64,000 nucleotides of DNA. Origin: Betaproteobacteria bacterium HGW-Betaproteobacteria-1 (GTDB lineage Bacteria; Pseudomonadota; Gammaproteobacteria; Burkholderiales; Methylophilaceae). The notes under the pieces are model-generated. The model saw only the letters and a program-made list of their open reading frames with translations, did no database searches and was not told the DNA's origin. The position numbers and the translations under genes are program-made. The stretch covers positions 62,001 through 126,000 of the forward strand of contig PHCX01000002.1 of assembly GCA_002842435.1 (NCBI GenBank), in the 5' to 3' direction. This document shows, piece by piece, positions 18,988 to 28,026 of the stretch; the stretch's first letter is position 1, and the number at the start of each line of letters is the position of its first letter.

Positions 18988-20298
18988 ATGGATAACAAGG
19001 ATCTTCTGGAAAGGAGTCTACGCGCGGTCTGGCATCCCTGCACGCAGATGAAGTCACATGAAACCATGCCGCTGGTGCCGATACAGCATGGTCAGGGTGT
19101 GTGGCTGTATGACATGAATGGAAAACGCTACCTGGATGCGGTCAGTTCATGGTGGGTCAACCTGTTCGGCCACAATCAGCCGCAGATCAAGCAGGCAATC
19201 AGGCAGCAGCTCGATGCGCTGGAGCATGTGATACTGGCTGGTTTTACGCACGAGCCAGTGGTCAATTTGTCCGAGCGTCTGTCGGTGCTGACAGGCTTGG
19301 GGCATTGCTTTTATGCATCCGATGGCGCATCGGCAACCGAGATCGCGCTGAAGATGAGTTTTCATTACTGGCGCAATACAGGCAAGCCGGGCAAGACCCG
19401 ATTCCTCAGTCTGCAGAATGGCTATCATGGAGAGACGCTAGGGGCGCTTTCCGTGACCGATGTTGCTATTTTCAAGGATACTTACGCGCCCTTGTTGCTG
19501 AAAAGCGAGCAGATGCCGAGTCCTGACTGGCGGTTGGCGGCCAAGGGTGAAACCGCGGAGCAATATGCACTACGTTGTGCTGAAGCGCTGGAACAGCATA
19601 TTGCGGCTCATCATGAACAAATCGCCGCTTTTATCATCGAGCCGCTGGTGCAATGTGCGGCCGGCATGGCGATGTATTCGCCGGTTTACCTGCAAAGGGC
19701 GCGTGAGATTTGCAGCCGTTATCAGGTGCATCTGATTGCGGATGAGATTGCGGTCGGTTTCGGCCGCACCGGCACCATGTTTGCCTGTGAGCAGGCGGCT
19801 ATCCGGCCCGACTTCATGTGCCTGTCCAAGGGAATCACCGGCGGCTATCTGCCGCTTTCAGTCACGCTCTGTACGGATGAAATCTATCAGGCCTTTTATG
19901 ATGACAGCACGGTGCGGGGCTTTTTGCATTCGCACAGTTATACCGGGAATCCGCTGGCATGTGCCGCAGCACTTGCAACGCTGGATATCTTTGAGCAAGA
20001 GCAGGTGTTGAAAGCAAACCGGCAGAAATCAATTCATATGAAGGGGCGCTTGCAGCAAGCGTTGGATGGCCTGCCGGTCATGAATATGCGCCAGCTTGGC
20101 ATGATTGCCGCTTTTGACGTGAAAAGCCGGCGGCAGGATTTTCAGCAGGGTTTCTATCAGGCAGCGCTGGCGAGCGGTCTGCTGTTGCGCCCCATCGGTA
20201 ACACGGTCTACCTGATGCCGCCCTATGTCATCAGTGATAGCGAGATCGACTGGATGGTTGGCGAAATCATGCAGTTGCTGCAGGGTTTGGCGGCCTGA
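18988..20298 (+). CDS. bioA: Adenosylmethionine--8-amino-7-oxononanoate aminotransferase
   Basis: PLP enzyme making 7,8-diaminopelargonate in biotin synthesis with SAM as amino donor. 436 residues. HPCTQMK (16-22) and SSWWVNLFGH (53-62) are BioA-specific substrate-site motifs; SDGASATEIALK (111-122) binds phosphate; DEIAVGFGRTG (252-262) holds the PLP-contacting Asp; Lys281 in CLSKGITGGY forms the Schiff base. No other bio genes are in the window. Its TGA overlaps the dacB ATG, an arrangement that couples their translation despite unrelated functions. Confidence 0.96.
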   Translation: MDNKDLLERSLRAVWHPCTQMKSHETMPLVPIQHGQGVWLYDMNGKRYLDAVSSWWVNLFGHNQPQIKQAIRQQLDALEHVILAGFTHEPVVNLSERLSVLTGLGHCFYASDGASATEIALKMSFHYWRNTGKPGKTRFLSLQNGYHGETLGALSVTDVAIFKDTYAPLLLKSEQMPSPDWRLAAKGETAEQYALRCAEALEQHIAAHHEQIAAFIIEPLVQCAAGMAMYSPVYLQRAREICSRYQVHLIADEIAVGFGRTGTMFACEQAAIRPDFMCLSKGITGGYLPLSVTLCTDEIYQAFYDDSTVRGFLHSHSYTGNPLACAAALATLDIFEQEQVLKANRQKSIHMKGRLQQALDGLPVMNMRQLGMIAAFDVKSRRQDFQQGFYQAALASGLLLRPIGNTVYLMPPYVISDSEIDWMVGEIMQLLQGLAA

Positions 20299-21710
20299 TG
20301 TCCGCAATGCAGAAACTCTGTCTTGGCTTGTTTGCGTTGTTGCTGCCGCAATTCACATACGCACAGATGCCGGCGGTGGTCGAACAGGCACTGGTAAAGC
20401 AGGCGGTGCCGCTGGATGCAGTCTCGGTTTATGTGCGCCAGGTTGAGGCAGATGAAAGCCTGGTCGCACATCAGGCTGACCGGTCGATGAACCCGGCTTC
20501 GACCATGAAGCTGGTGACGACCTATGCCGCGCTGGACCTGCTCGGCCCCGCCTACCGCTGGCGTACGGAAATCTATCGTGATGGCGAACTGGTCGACGGT
20601 GTGCTGCAGGGCAATCTGATCATCAAGGGCTACGGCAATCCTGAACTGATGCAGCATGATATGTGGCGCATGCTGAGCGATCTGCGCCAGACCGGTCTGC
20701 GGGATATCCGCGGCAGCCTGATTCTGGACGACACCTATTTCTCCCCCGAACAGATTGATGCCGGCCTGTTCGACAATGAGCCTTACCGGGCCTATAACGC
20801 CATTCCCAATGCGCTGACCAGCAACCTCAATTCCACCAGTTTCAAGTTCTTCAACGAGGGTGGGCGTGTCATGGTGCAGGCCAGCCCGCCATTGCCGGAT
20901 ATCACGCTGATCAACCAGCTGCAGCCTGTTGCCGGAGCGTGCGGCGACTGGCGCAGTCAGCTGCGCTATCAGGTCCAGCAGCAAGGCGCGCAGGCCAGGG
21001 TTGCATTTACCGGTAGTTTTCCAGCCAGTTGTGAGGATAAATATCTGGATCTCAGTCTGTTTGGCCATGCGCGATATACCTACCAGCTGTTTCGCGAGAT
21101 ATGGCAGCAGCTGGGCGGTACCCTGGCGGACGGCTTCAGGCAGGATGTGCTGCCGCTACAGGCCGTCAGGCTCAGCGTGCATTATTCGCAGCCGCTGGCC
21201 GACGTCATCCGGCGCGTCAACAAATACAGCAACAATCTGATGACCCGGCAGTTGCTGCTGACGATTGCTGCCGAGCGTTCGGGACGGCCCGGCAATGAGA
21301 CCAACGGCGCCAGGGCGATACAGCTGTGGCTGGCGAGCAAGGGAATGATCTTTCCGGAACTGGTGATCGACAATGGCTCAGGGCTTTCACGCATCGAACG
21401 CATCAGTGCCCGGCATCTGGGTGAACTGCTGGTGCATGCCTATGCCAGCCCCATGATGGCTGAATTGATGTCGTCACTGCCCTTGCTGGCAGTGGACGGT
21501 ACCGCGATACGGCGACTCAACGGCAAGCCGGTACAGGGCAGGGCGCATATCAAGACCGGTTCGATCGATGGCGTACGGGCATTGGCAGGCTATGTGCTGG
21601 ATGAGCAGGGCCGACGCTGGGTGGTGGTCTTTATCGCCAACCATGCACAGGCGGGCAATACTCGTGCCGCCCAGGATGCCTTGCTTGAGTGGGTTTATCA
21701 TCAGCGTTAG
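20298..21710 (+). CDS. dacB: D-alanyl-D-alanine carboxypeptidase/endopeptidase PBP4
   Basis: Periplasmic low-molecular-mass penicillin-binding protein that trims or cleaves peptidoglycan cross-links. 470 residues with a signal peptide (to about Ala22). Catalytic motifs: Ser68-Thr-Met-Lys71 (SxxK), Ser311-Asn-Asn (SxN) and Lys419-Thr-Gly-Ser (KTG). The long insertion between SxxK and SxN, including GNLIIKGYGNPEL and LILDDTYFS, is typical of class C PBP4. ATG 20298 overlaps the bioA stop. Confidence 0.95.
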   Translation: MSAMQKLCLGLFALLLPQFTYAQMPAVVEQALVKQAVPLDAVSVYVRQVEADESLVAHQADRSMNPASTMKLVTTYAALDLLGPAYRWRTEIYRDGELVDGVLQGNLIIKGYGNPELMQHDMWRMLSDLRQTGLRDIRGSLILDDTYFSPEQIDAGLFDNEPYRAYNAIPNALTSNLNSTSFKFFNEGGRVMVQASPPLPDITLINQLQPVAGACGDWRSQLRYQVQQQGAQARVAFTGSFPASCEDKYLDLSLFGHARYTYQLFREIWQQLGGTLADGFRQDVLPLQAVRLSVHYSQPLADVIRRVNKYSNNLMTRQLLLTIAAERSGRPGNETNGARAIQLWLASKGMIFPELVIDNGSGLSRIERISARHLGELLVHAYASPMMAELMSSLPLLAVDGTAIRRLNGKPVQGRAHIKTGSIDGVRALAGYVLDEQGRRWVVVFIANHAQAGNTRAAQDALLEWVYHQR

Positions 21711-21797
21711 CAGAATTTCGGCTTTTCCAGGTGCTTGGAGACAGGCGGCAAGCCCTTGTTTCGGGTATCATATTGGCAGTTTATTCGGAGTCATTTC

Positions 21798-22268
21798 ATG
21801 CAATCAGGCAAATATCTTCTGGCGGTTCTGTTGACGACCGCCTTCGCCGTCAGCGGCTGTCAGGCAGCGACGGAATCTTCCCAATCCACCAATCAAGAAG
21901 GAACAACCATGACGCAACCGGTTACCGAACTCATTAAAATCGACACGCTGGAAGGCAGCGGTCGTGAAGCCGAGATCGGCTTCAATGTCACTGTGCATTA
22001 CACCGGCTGGCTGTATGACTCGAGCAAGCCAGATAACAAGGGCCAGAAGTTCGACAGTTCTGTCGATCGCGGCGAACCCTTTGTCTTCTATCTCGGCGGC
22101 GGTCAAGTGATTCAGGGTTGGGATCAGGGTTTTGCCGGTATGAAGATTGGCGGCAAGCGTACGCTGATCATCCCGCCGGAAATGGGCTATGGCGCGCGCG
22201 GTGCCGGTGGTGTGATTCCACCGAACGCCACGCTGGTGTTCGACGTTGAGCTGCTCGGGGTGAAATAA
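21798..22268 (+). CDS. FKBP-type peptidyl-prolyl isomerase, lipoprotein form
   Basis: 156 residues from ATG 21798. Signal peptide with lipobox FAVSGC (Cys21), so probably lipid-anchored, then a Ser/Thr/Gln linker and a single FKBP domain: [75 protein letters not shown]. All prolyl-pocket aromatic residues are present. A second ATG at codon 38 (21909) has a strong ribosome-binding site of its own and would give a 119-residue cytoplasmic isomerase, the usual size of small bacterial FKBPs. The open frame extends 21 codons upstream of 21798, but those are not lipoprotein-like. Confidence 0.9.
   Translation: MQSGKYLLAVLLTTAFAVSGCQAATESSQSTNQEGTTMTQPVTELIKIDTLEGSGREAEIGFNVTVHYTGWLYDSSKPDNKGQKFDSSVDRGEPFVFYLGGGQVIQGWDQGFAGMKIGGKRTLIIPPEMGYGARGAGGVIPPNATLVFDVELLGVK
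21895..21911 (+). promoter_or_regulatory. Internal ribosome-binding site and start inside the FKBP gene
   Basis: AGAAGGA (21895-21901), seven bases, then ATG (21909-21911) in frame with the FKBP domain. It is stronger than anything in front of the lipoprotein start at 21798, which has only a purine-poor TCATTTC before it. It suggests an additional or even the main start. Confidence 0.5.
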
Positions 22269-22274
22269 CCCGCT

Positions 22275-22700
22275 ATGAAAGCGCGCATCAAATGGGTTGA
22301 AAACGTCTGCTTCATGGGCGAATCCGACAGCGGTCATGCCGTGATCTTGGATGGTGCTCCGGATGCCGGCGGCCGCAATCTCGGCATGCGGCCGATGGAG
22401 ATGCTGCTGATCGGCATGGGCGGCTGCACGTCCTTTGACGTGGTGACCATCCTGAAAAAAGCGCGGCAGCCGGTGACGGATTGCGTGGCCGAGATCGAGG
22501 CCGAGCGTGCCGACAGTGTGCCCAAGGTGTTCACTCGAATCCACGTGCATTTTGTCGTCAGCGGCAAGGGTTTGAACCCGGTACAGGTGGAACGTGCAGT
22601 GAAGCTGTCTGCGGAAAAATACTGTTCGGCATCCATCATGCTGGGCAAGGCGGCGGAAATCTCACATGATTTTGAGATTGTCGAGGTGGAAAATGACTGA
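22275..22700 (+). CDS. OsmC-family peroxiredoxin-like protein
   Basis: 141 residues of the OsmC/Ohr fold. The two redox Cys are present: Cys51 in GMGGCTSFDVV and Cys117 in AEKYCSASIML. Members reduce organic hydroperoxides with a thiol donor; this one resembles the YhfA-like subgroup more than classic Ohr. Lies six bases after the FKBP stop and overlaps the next gene by eight bases, so FKBP, OsmC and VOC genes form a tight set. Confidence 0.88.
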   Translation: MKARIKWVENVCFMGESDSGHAVILDGAPDAGGRNLGMRPMEMLLIGMGGCTSFDVVTILKKARQPVTDCVAEIEAERADSVPKVFTRIHVHFVVSGKGLNPVQVERAVKLSAEKYCSASIMLGKAAEISHDFEIVEVEND

Positions 22701-23115
22701 AGCTGCAACACGTCCCGGCGGCATGCTGGGCATGCGCCATGTGGCGCTGTTCGTCCATGATCTGGAAGCCTGCCTGAAATTCTATCGGGATGTGGTCGGC
22801 ATGCAACAGGAATGGATGCCGGATCCGGACAATGTCTATTTGACTTCTGCCTGTGCCGATAACGTGGCATTGCACCGCCTGGATGCCGCCACTAAACTGG
22901 ATGGTGCACAGCGTCTGGATCATATCGGTTTCATACTGAAAACACCGCAAGATGTGGATCAGTGGTGTGACTATCTCGTTGCACATGGTACGAAGGTCGC
23001 GCAGGCCACACGAACGCACAGGGACGGCGCGCGGAGCTTCTATTGCTTTGATCCTGCCGGTAACCTGGTCCAGTTCATTTATCACTCCCCCATTTCGGAC
23101 AAACACGCGGCTTGA
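22693..23115 (+). CDS. VOC-family (glyoxalase/dioxygenase fold) protein
   Basis: 140 residues from ATG 22693, within the end of the OsmC gene. Paired beta-alpha-beta-beta-beta modules: MRHVALFVHDLEACLKFYRD at the start, LDHIGFILKTPQDVDQW in the middle, and FYCFDPAGNLVQFIYH at the end. Metal-ligand candidates are the His in MRHVAL, the His in DHIGF and Glu/Gln near the C-terminus (VQFIY has Gln where Glu is usual). Substrate cannot be told from sequence. Confidence 0.82.
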   Translation: MTEAATRPGGMLGMRHVALFVHDLEACLKFYRDVVGMQQEWMPDPDNVYLTSACADNVALHRLDAATKLDGAQRLDHIGFILKTPQDVDQWCDYLVAHGTKVAQATRTHRDGARSFYCFDPAGNLVQFIYHSPISDKHAA

Positions 23116-23142
23116 CGGCTAGCCTGTCATTAGCAAACTACG

Positions 23143-24951
23143 ATGATATTGATTCCTGAAACCTATCATGCCGTGATTGTCGGTGCGATTCTGCTTGTGC
23201 TTTTTGCTGCTTTCGTGCGTGAGTGGGTCAAGGCGGATGTGGCCGTGATGGCAGCGGTGTCATTACTGCTGGTGTTGGGCATGTTGAGCCCGAAGCAGGT
23301 GCTGGGCGTCTTCAGCAACAGTGCGCCGATTACTGTCGCCTGTCTGTTTATCATCAGTGGTGCCTTGAGCAAGACCGGCTGTATCGACCGCTTGGGGCAG
23401 TGGATAGGAGATATCGCAGGTAACAGTGAACGGCGCCTGCTGTTGGCGATGCTCATGGTCGGGTTGCTGATTTCGCCATTCATCAATAACACGCCGGTAG
23501 TCATGGTGATGATCCCTGCCGTGCTCAGCATCGCGGCAAAATTCAATCTGGCCCCTTCGCGCCTTTTGATTCCCTTGTCTTATGCCACCATACTTGGCGG
23601 CATGATCACCATGGTGGGGACTTCAACCAATATTCTGGTTGACGGTGTTGCGCGCGACATGGGGCTGGCGCCTTTCTCCATGTTCGAGATCAGCTTGCCG
23701 GCCATGCTGCTGGCATTGGTCGGAGCCACTTTTATTTTCATCTTTGCACCGCGCCTGCTGCCAGTGCGAGAGACGCTGACACAACAGATCGTCGGCAGCG
23801 GCGATCGCATGTTCATGACGGAGCTGTTCGTACCCGAGGACTCCCATGTGGTCGGCCGTACCTTGAAAGAAGCCCGGTTGAGCAACGGCAAGGTGCAGGT
23901 GTTGCGGCTGTTCCGCGGCGACGAGGAAATGGTGCAGCCATCTGCCGATACGGTGCTGCAAATGGGCGACCGTCTTGTTGTGCATAGTCGCAGCAGCGAT
24001 ATGGTGGGCATGCATAATCACGAACTGTTCGGCCTCCATAGTGCACAGGAAGGCGAGCAGCATGATCTGGAAACGCTGCGCAGTCAGGGTGCAGTGATGG
24101 TCGAGGTCATCGTCGGCCAGTCCTCACGTTATGTGCAACGTCCCATCCGCGACCTGGATCTGGCTGCACGTTACGGCATTCATCTGGTGGCCGTGCACCG
24201 CCGGGATGCCTCCATACAGGCTATCAGCGGTGATTTCCAGCTGCAATTCGGCGATGTGCTGCTGGTCGAGGGCACGCCACCCCAGATCAAGCGCTTCTGC
24301 GAGAACGGTGATCTGATTGCAATCGGAGAAGGCAAGGTGGCTGGCAATCGCTACAACAAGGCGGGAATCGCCATTGCAACGATCGCCGGTGTCATGCTGC
24401 TGGCAGCTTTCAATGTCATGCCTATCGAGGGTCTGGCCATGATTGGGGCTGCGGTGGTGATTGCAACCGGCTGCATCAAGCCGGACGAGGCCTACAAATC
24501 GATTGAATGGCCCATCATGATTCTGATTTTCGGCATGATCGCCATCAGTATCGCCATGCGTGATTCCGGGCTGGCCGGCATGATGGCCAATGGTTTGGTG
24601 ACTGTCGGTGGTGATATCTCACCCTGGATGATGCTGGCGCTGGTCGTGTTGCTGACGTCGATCGCCACTGAATTCATCAGCAACAATGCGGTTGCTGTCC
24701 TGTTCACGCCGGTGGTGATCGGTGTGGCCCACCAGCTCGGCGTCGATCCAAGGCCGTTCGTGGTCGGTGTCATGTTTGCCGCCAGTGCCAGTTTTGCCAC
24801 ACCTATCGGTTACCAGACCAATACCCTGGTCTATAGCGCAGGCAATTATCGTTTTTCCGATTTTGCGCTTCTGGGTATTCCGATGAATCTGATCGTGGTG
24901 GTGGTGATATCTCTGTTGATTCCGTTTTTCTGGCCATTGATACCAGCCTAG
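23143..24951 (+). CDS. SLC13/DASS-type permease with two RCK_C domains
   Basis: 602-residue inner-membrane transporter. N-terminal hydrophobic half (1-210) contains SPFINNTPVVMVMIPA and GGMITMVGTSTNILVDG, the Asn-Thr motif of the CitT/ArsB superfamily. Two soluble TrkA-C (RCK_C) domains follow (about 215-300 and 305-395: VGRTLKEARLSNGKVQVLRL, QMGDRLVVHS; LDLAARYGIHLVAVHRRD), then a second membrane half with EFISNNAVAVLFTPVVIG and ATPIGYQTNTLVYSAG. The layout is that of sulfate or dicarboxylate transporters; the substrate is not determinable. Alone on the plus strand, 27 bp after the VOC gene. Confidence 0.9.
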   Translation: MILIPETYHAVIVGAILLVLFAAFVREWVKADVAVMAAVSLLLVLGMLSPKQVLGVFSNSAPITVACLFIISGALSKTGCIDRLGQWIGDIAGNSERRLLLAMLMVGLLISPFINNTPVVMVMIPAVLSIAAKFNLAPSRLLIPLSYATILGGMITMVGTSTNILVDGVARDMGLAPFSMFEISLPAMLLALVGATFIFIFAPRLLPVRETLTQQIVGSGDRMFMTELFVPEDSHVVGRTLKEARLSNGKVQVLRLFRGDEEMVQPSADTVLQMGDRLVVHSRSSDMVGMHNHELFGLHSAQEGEQHDLETLRSQGAVMVEVIVGQSSRYVQRPIRDLDLAARYGIHLVAVHRRDASIQAISGDFQLQFGDVLLVEGTPPQIKRFCENGDLIAIGEGKVAGNRYNKAGIAIATIAGVMLLAAFNVMPIEGLAMIGAAVVIATGCIKPDEAYKSIEWPIMILIFGMIAISIAMRDSGLAGMMANGLVTVGGDISPWMMLALVVLLTSIATEFISNNAVAVLFTPVVIGVAHQLGVDPRPFVVGVMFAASASFATPIGYQTNTLVYSAGNYRFSDFALLGIPMNLIVVVVISLLIPFFWPLIPA

Positions 24952-24978
24952 AAGGCTGGGCTGGTATCCGGCAGCCGG

Positions 24979-25299
24979 TCAGGATTTTTCAGTGATTTCT
25001 ACACGTAGTGTACGCTGTGTGGAGATCACTTCCAGCAACCGGTCGATGTTCGGATGCTTCTCCGGATTGTTCTCCGCATCTTCGGTGTGCTCGGCGTAAA
25101 TCTTCAAACCTTCCTTGGCCGCTGCCACGTCGATGGCGCCATGCTTTTTCCACAAGTGGTGATAGACCCTCACTGAGCCTGCGCTGCCAGGCTTGTTCTC
25201 GATCTTGCCGGCTTTGCTGCCGTCAGGATTGAACAGAGTGATGGTCTGGATATGATCTGCACTTTCCAGTGTAGGCAGGATGTCGGTAAATCTCTTCAT
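24979..25299 (-). CDS. DUF2322 protein
   Basis: 106 residues, soluble. LFNPDGSKAGKIENKPGSAG (22-41), YHHLWKKHGAI and AKEGLKIYAEHTEDA, then NPEKHPNIDRLL, match the small DUF2322 family of betaproteobacteria. Function unknown. Sits 26 bp downstream of coq7 on the same strand, so probably co-transcribed with it. Confidence 0.8.
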   Translation of the reverse strand: MKRFTDILPTLESADHIQTITLFNPDGSKAGKIENKPGSAGSVRVYHHLWKKHGAIDVAAAKEGLKIYAEHTEDAENNPEKHPNIDRLLEVISTQRTLRVEITEKS

Positions 25300-25325
25300 T
25301 GCTGTGTCTCGTATGATATGAATAA

Positions 25326-25946
25326 TTATAAGTAATAAGTGGAACTGGTCATGGTTTTTGCAGCTGCCTGCATGGCAGCCCTGACCGGTTTTGGTAACTT
25401 GGCACCGCCATGTTGCATGGCGGTATTGGCGTGTTCTGCCTCATCAATATGCATCTGTTCGATAATTGCACGGCTTTTATCATCCTTGGGTGGCAGTTTT
25501 TGCAGATGGCTTTCCAGATGCTTGCCAACCTGGCGTTCGGTTTCTGCCAGGAACCCCAGATTCAGACGGTCGCCCATGGCACCGGCCGCCGCGCCCAGCA
25601 GGAATGAGCTGCCATAGAGCAGCGGGTTGAGCAGACTGGTGCGGCCGCCCAGTTCCTTGATCCGTTTTTCGCACCAGGCCAGATGTTCGGTTTCTTCGCG
25701 AGCTGCCTGCTGCAATGCCTTGACCGTATCCGCGTTGCGGGCGGTGAGCGACTGTCCGCTGTAGAGGGCTTGTGCACAGACTTCACCACAATGATTGACG
25801 CGCATGAGGGCGGCGGCATGCTTTTTCTCGCTGTCGGTGAGTGCTTGTTCGGCAACCTGCTGATCAGGGTGTGGCCGTCCGCTGTGAGCTTCTGCCATCA
25901 AGGTACGCAGGCCCTTGTCAAATTCCACAATTAATCTGTCCAGCAT
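25326..25946 (-). CDS. coq7: Demethoxyubiquinone hydroxylase Coq7
   Basis: Di-iron monooxygenase hydroxylating 2-polyprenyl-3-methyl-6-methoxy-1,4-benzoquinol in ubiquinone synthesis; membrane-associated. 206 residues. Ferritin-like four-helix bundle with iron ligands Glu55 ([12 protein letters not shown]), Glu85 and His88 (REETEHLAW), Glu137 (LAETERQVG), Glu169 and His172 ([12 protein letters not shown]). The hydrophobic [17 protein letters not shown] stretch (109-125) is the membrane-contacting helix. ubiB, a second ubiquinone gene, is at 30.6 kb. Confidence 0.95.
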   Translation of the reverse strand: MLDRLIVEFDKGLRTLMAEAHSGRPHPDQQVAEQALTDSEKKHAAALMRVNHCGEVCAQALYSGQSLTARNADTVKALQQAAREETEHLAWCEKRIKELGGRTSLLNPLLYGSSFLLGAAAGAMGDRLNLGFLAETERQVGKHLESHLQKLPPKDDKSRAIIEQMHIDEAEHANTAMQHGGAKLPKPVRAAMQAAAKTMTSSTYYL

Positions 25947-26030
25947 GGTTTCTCTCCAATTAATTGCACTTCAGGACGTGCATCACTCAGAATGGCCGCA
26001 TTGTTGCACAAGTCACGAAATTTTTCCCGC

Positions 26031-26062
26031 AAAAAAGCCGCCGTTAATGTTAGCGGCGGCTT
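26031..26062 (-). terminator. Terminator of ctpA
   Basis: AAGCCGCCG (26035-26043) and CGGCGGCTT (26054-26062) with a 10-nt loop; the six A before it (26031-26036) give a U-tract on the minus strand, 19 bp after the ctpA stop. Confidence 0.9.
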
Positions 26063-26080
26063 GATTGAGTACAGCCTGTA

Positions 26081-27484
26081 TTATTTCTTGCTGAGAATCT
26101 GCAAACCCTTCAGCAGGTTGAGTGCCTGTTTGAGCTGGTAATCGTTCTCGGAGCCGAACTCTGCCGGTGGGGTTGCTTCGCCGTCAGCAGGAGGCGGAAT
26201 CACTTTTGCCGGATCGGCGCTGGTTTCCGGTTTTTTGCTCGGCGTTTCTTCTTCACCATTCGGATTGGCCAGGTGACGTGTCAGATCGGCTTCACGCAGG
26301 CCGTTGCCGAGATTCGCCGTATTGATTTGCGCTTCTTCGACGACGACATCAGGTTCGATGCCCTTGGCCTGGATCGAGCGGCCTTCGGGTGTGTAGTAAC
26401 GCGCGGTCGTCAGCTTGATTGCAGTGCCGTTGTTCATCGGCAGGATCGTTTGTACTGAACCCTTGCCGAAGGTCTGGGTGCCCATGACCACGGCACGTTT
26501 GTGATCCTGTAGTGCGCCGGCGACAATTTCCGAAGCGGAAGCCGAACCGCCATTGACCAGCACGACCATGGGCACGGTCTTGAATTCTGCCGGCAGATCG
26601 CGCAGATAGTCGGCTCTGGCGCCGCCGCGTACATAGTGATCCGGATTGGCGGTCAGGCGCATCTTGGCGTCCTCGGCGCGACCTTCCGTATAGACCACCA
26701 GATCACCCTTTGGCAGGAAGGCTGCGGAGACGCCGACTGCCCCATTCAGCAGACCGCCCGGATTGTTGCGCATATCCAGCACCAAGCCTTTGAGTGGCGC
26801 CTTGTTTTCCTCGCTCAGGGCTTTTAATGCCTTGGCCAGATCTTCACCCGTGTGCTCCTGGAACTGGGTAACGCGGACGAAGGCGTAACCGGGTTCAACC
26901 AGTTTCGGTTTGACGCTTTTGGTCTTGATGATGGCACGGACGACTTTGATCTCCATCGGTTTGGCTACACCCTTGCGCAGGATGGTCAGCACGATGGGGG
27001 TGTCGGGTTTGCCGCGCATGCGCTTGACTGCATCGTTCAAGGTCATGCCCTTGACCTGGGTCTCATCCAGCTTGATGATGAGGTCGCCACTCTTGATGCC
27101 TGCGCGGTGGGCCGGCGTGTCTTCAATCGGGGAGACTACCTTGACGAAGCCGTCTTCCATGCCGACTTCTATGCCCAGACCGCCGAATTCACCCTGGGTG
27201 CCAGCCTGCAAGTCCTTGAAAGCATCTGCATCCAGATAGCTGGAGTGCGGGTCCAAACCGGTCAGCATGCCGTTGATGGCTTCGCTGATCAGTTTTTTGT
27301 CTTCTACGCTATCGACATAATCATTCTTGATTTTGCCGAACACCTCGGCAAAAGCACGCAGATCGTCAAGGGGTAGTTGCGGCGCGGTGGCCTTTTCCGC
27401 CAAGGCGGAATAGTTGAGGCTGAGCATCAGGCCCAGTACGGCACCGATAGCAATCAAGCCGAATTTTTCTAATTTAGTGCGCAT
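26081..27484 (-). CDS. ctpA: Carboxy-terminal processing protease (S41)
   Basis: Periplasmic serine protease that trims C-termini of envelope proteins. 467 residues: N-terminal membrane anchor or signal (LIAIGAVLGLMLSLNYSALA), a helical region (DLRAFAEVFGKIKNDYVD), PDZ domain (about 95-185: GEFGGLGIEVGM, PAHRAGIKSGDLIIKLD), then the S41 core with DMRNNPGGLL, GGSASASEIVAGAL (nucleophile Ser316) and FGKGSVQ (Lys341). A Pro/Glu/Ala-rich tail precedes a helical C-terminus. The Ser-Lys dyad is intact. Single gene with its own terminator. Confidence 0.94.
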   Translation of the reverse strand: MRTKLEKFGLIAIGAVLGLMLSLNYSALAEKATAPQLPLDDLRAFAEVFGKIKNDYVDSVEDKKLISEAINGMLTGLDPHSSYLDADAFKDLQAGTQGEFGGLGIEVGMEDGFVKVVSPIEDTPAHRAGIKSGDLIIKLDETQVKGMTLNDAVKRMRGKPDTPIVLTILRKGVAKPMEIKVVRAIIKTKSVKPKLVEPGYAFVRVTQFQEHTGEDLAKALKALSEENKAPLKGLVLDMRNNPGGLLNGAVGVSAAFLPKGDLVVYTEGRAEDAKMRLTANPDHYVRGGARADYLRDLPAEFKTVPMVVLVNGGSASASEIVAGALQDHKRAVVMGTQTFGKGSVQTILPMNNGTAIKLTTARYYTPEGRSIQAKGIEPDVVVEEAQINTANLGNGLREADLTRHLANPNGEEETPSKKPETSADPAKVIPPPADGEATPPAEFGSENDYQLKQALNLLKGLQILSKK

Positions 27485-27658
27485 TTAGTGCTTTCCCTTG
27501 ATGGAGTAATATGTCACGTAGACACACCAGTCGTGAATAGGTTTTATTTTCCGCTATTTAAAGGTGTCTTGCATAGTCTCTTGTTGGTGTTTTGCCGGAT
27601 GGTTGAATCTCCGGCAGCATACAATCGTTTGTCAGATAGAAATTCGAAAGGGTAGTTC

Positions 27659-27940
27659 ATGTCAGGCCATCAGCTTGAAATCAAGTATTGTACGCAATGT
27701 CGCTGGCTTTTGCGCTCAGCATGGATGGCGCAGGAACTGCTGACTACATTCGAACATGATCTTGAACGGGTCAGCCTGGTTCCCGGCAGCGGTGGCGTGT
27801 TCGAAATATGGTTGAACAATGAGCTGATCTTTTCGCGCAAGGAAGCGCAACGTTTTCCTGAAGCCAAGGAAATCAAGCAATTGGTAAGAGACAGGATAGA
27901 CCCCGAGCGGTCACTGGGTCATAGCGATAAAACCTCATAG
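27659..27940 (+). CDS. SelT/SelW/SelH-family (Rdx) thioredoxin-like protein
   Basis: 93 residues. The N-terminal redox motif is Cys-Thr-Gln-Cys (IKYCTQCRW, about 10-13), the all-cysteine version of the Cys-x-x-Sec motif of selenoprotein W. VPGSGGVFEIWLNNELIFSRK and RFPEAKEIKQLVRD complete the family signature. Presumed thiol-redox role, partner unknown. Start ATG 27659 after AAAGGG (27648-27653). Plus strand, divergent from ctpA. Confidence 0.88.
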   Translation: MSGHQLEIKYCTQCRWLLRSAWMAQELLTTFEHDLERVSLVPGSGGVFEIWLNNELIFSRKEAQRFPEAKEIKQLVRDRIDPERSLGHSDKTS

Positions 27941-27970
27941 CGTGTAAATAATCTGCACTACCTCTTTTAT

Positions 27971-27985
27971 TGATAATGATTCTCA
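27971..27985. promoter_or_regulatory. Fur box upstream of the degenerate EAL gene
   Basis: TGATAAT, one base, ATTCTCA: 13 of 14 positions of the 7-1-7 Fur consensus (TGATAATnATTATCA). It lies 41-55 bp before the ATG at 28027. Iron-dependent repression of the downstream gene or genes is inferred. Confidence 0.72.
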
Positions 27986-28026
27986 TTTAGAATTTGTTAT
28001 TGATTGTTACTTGTGAGGTGCCGGAA

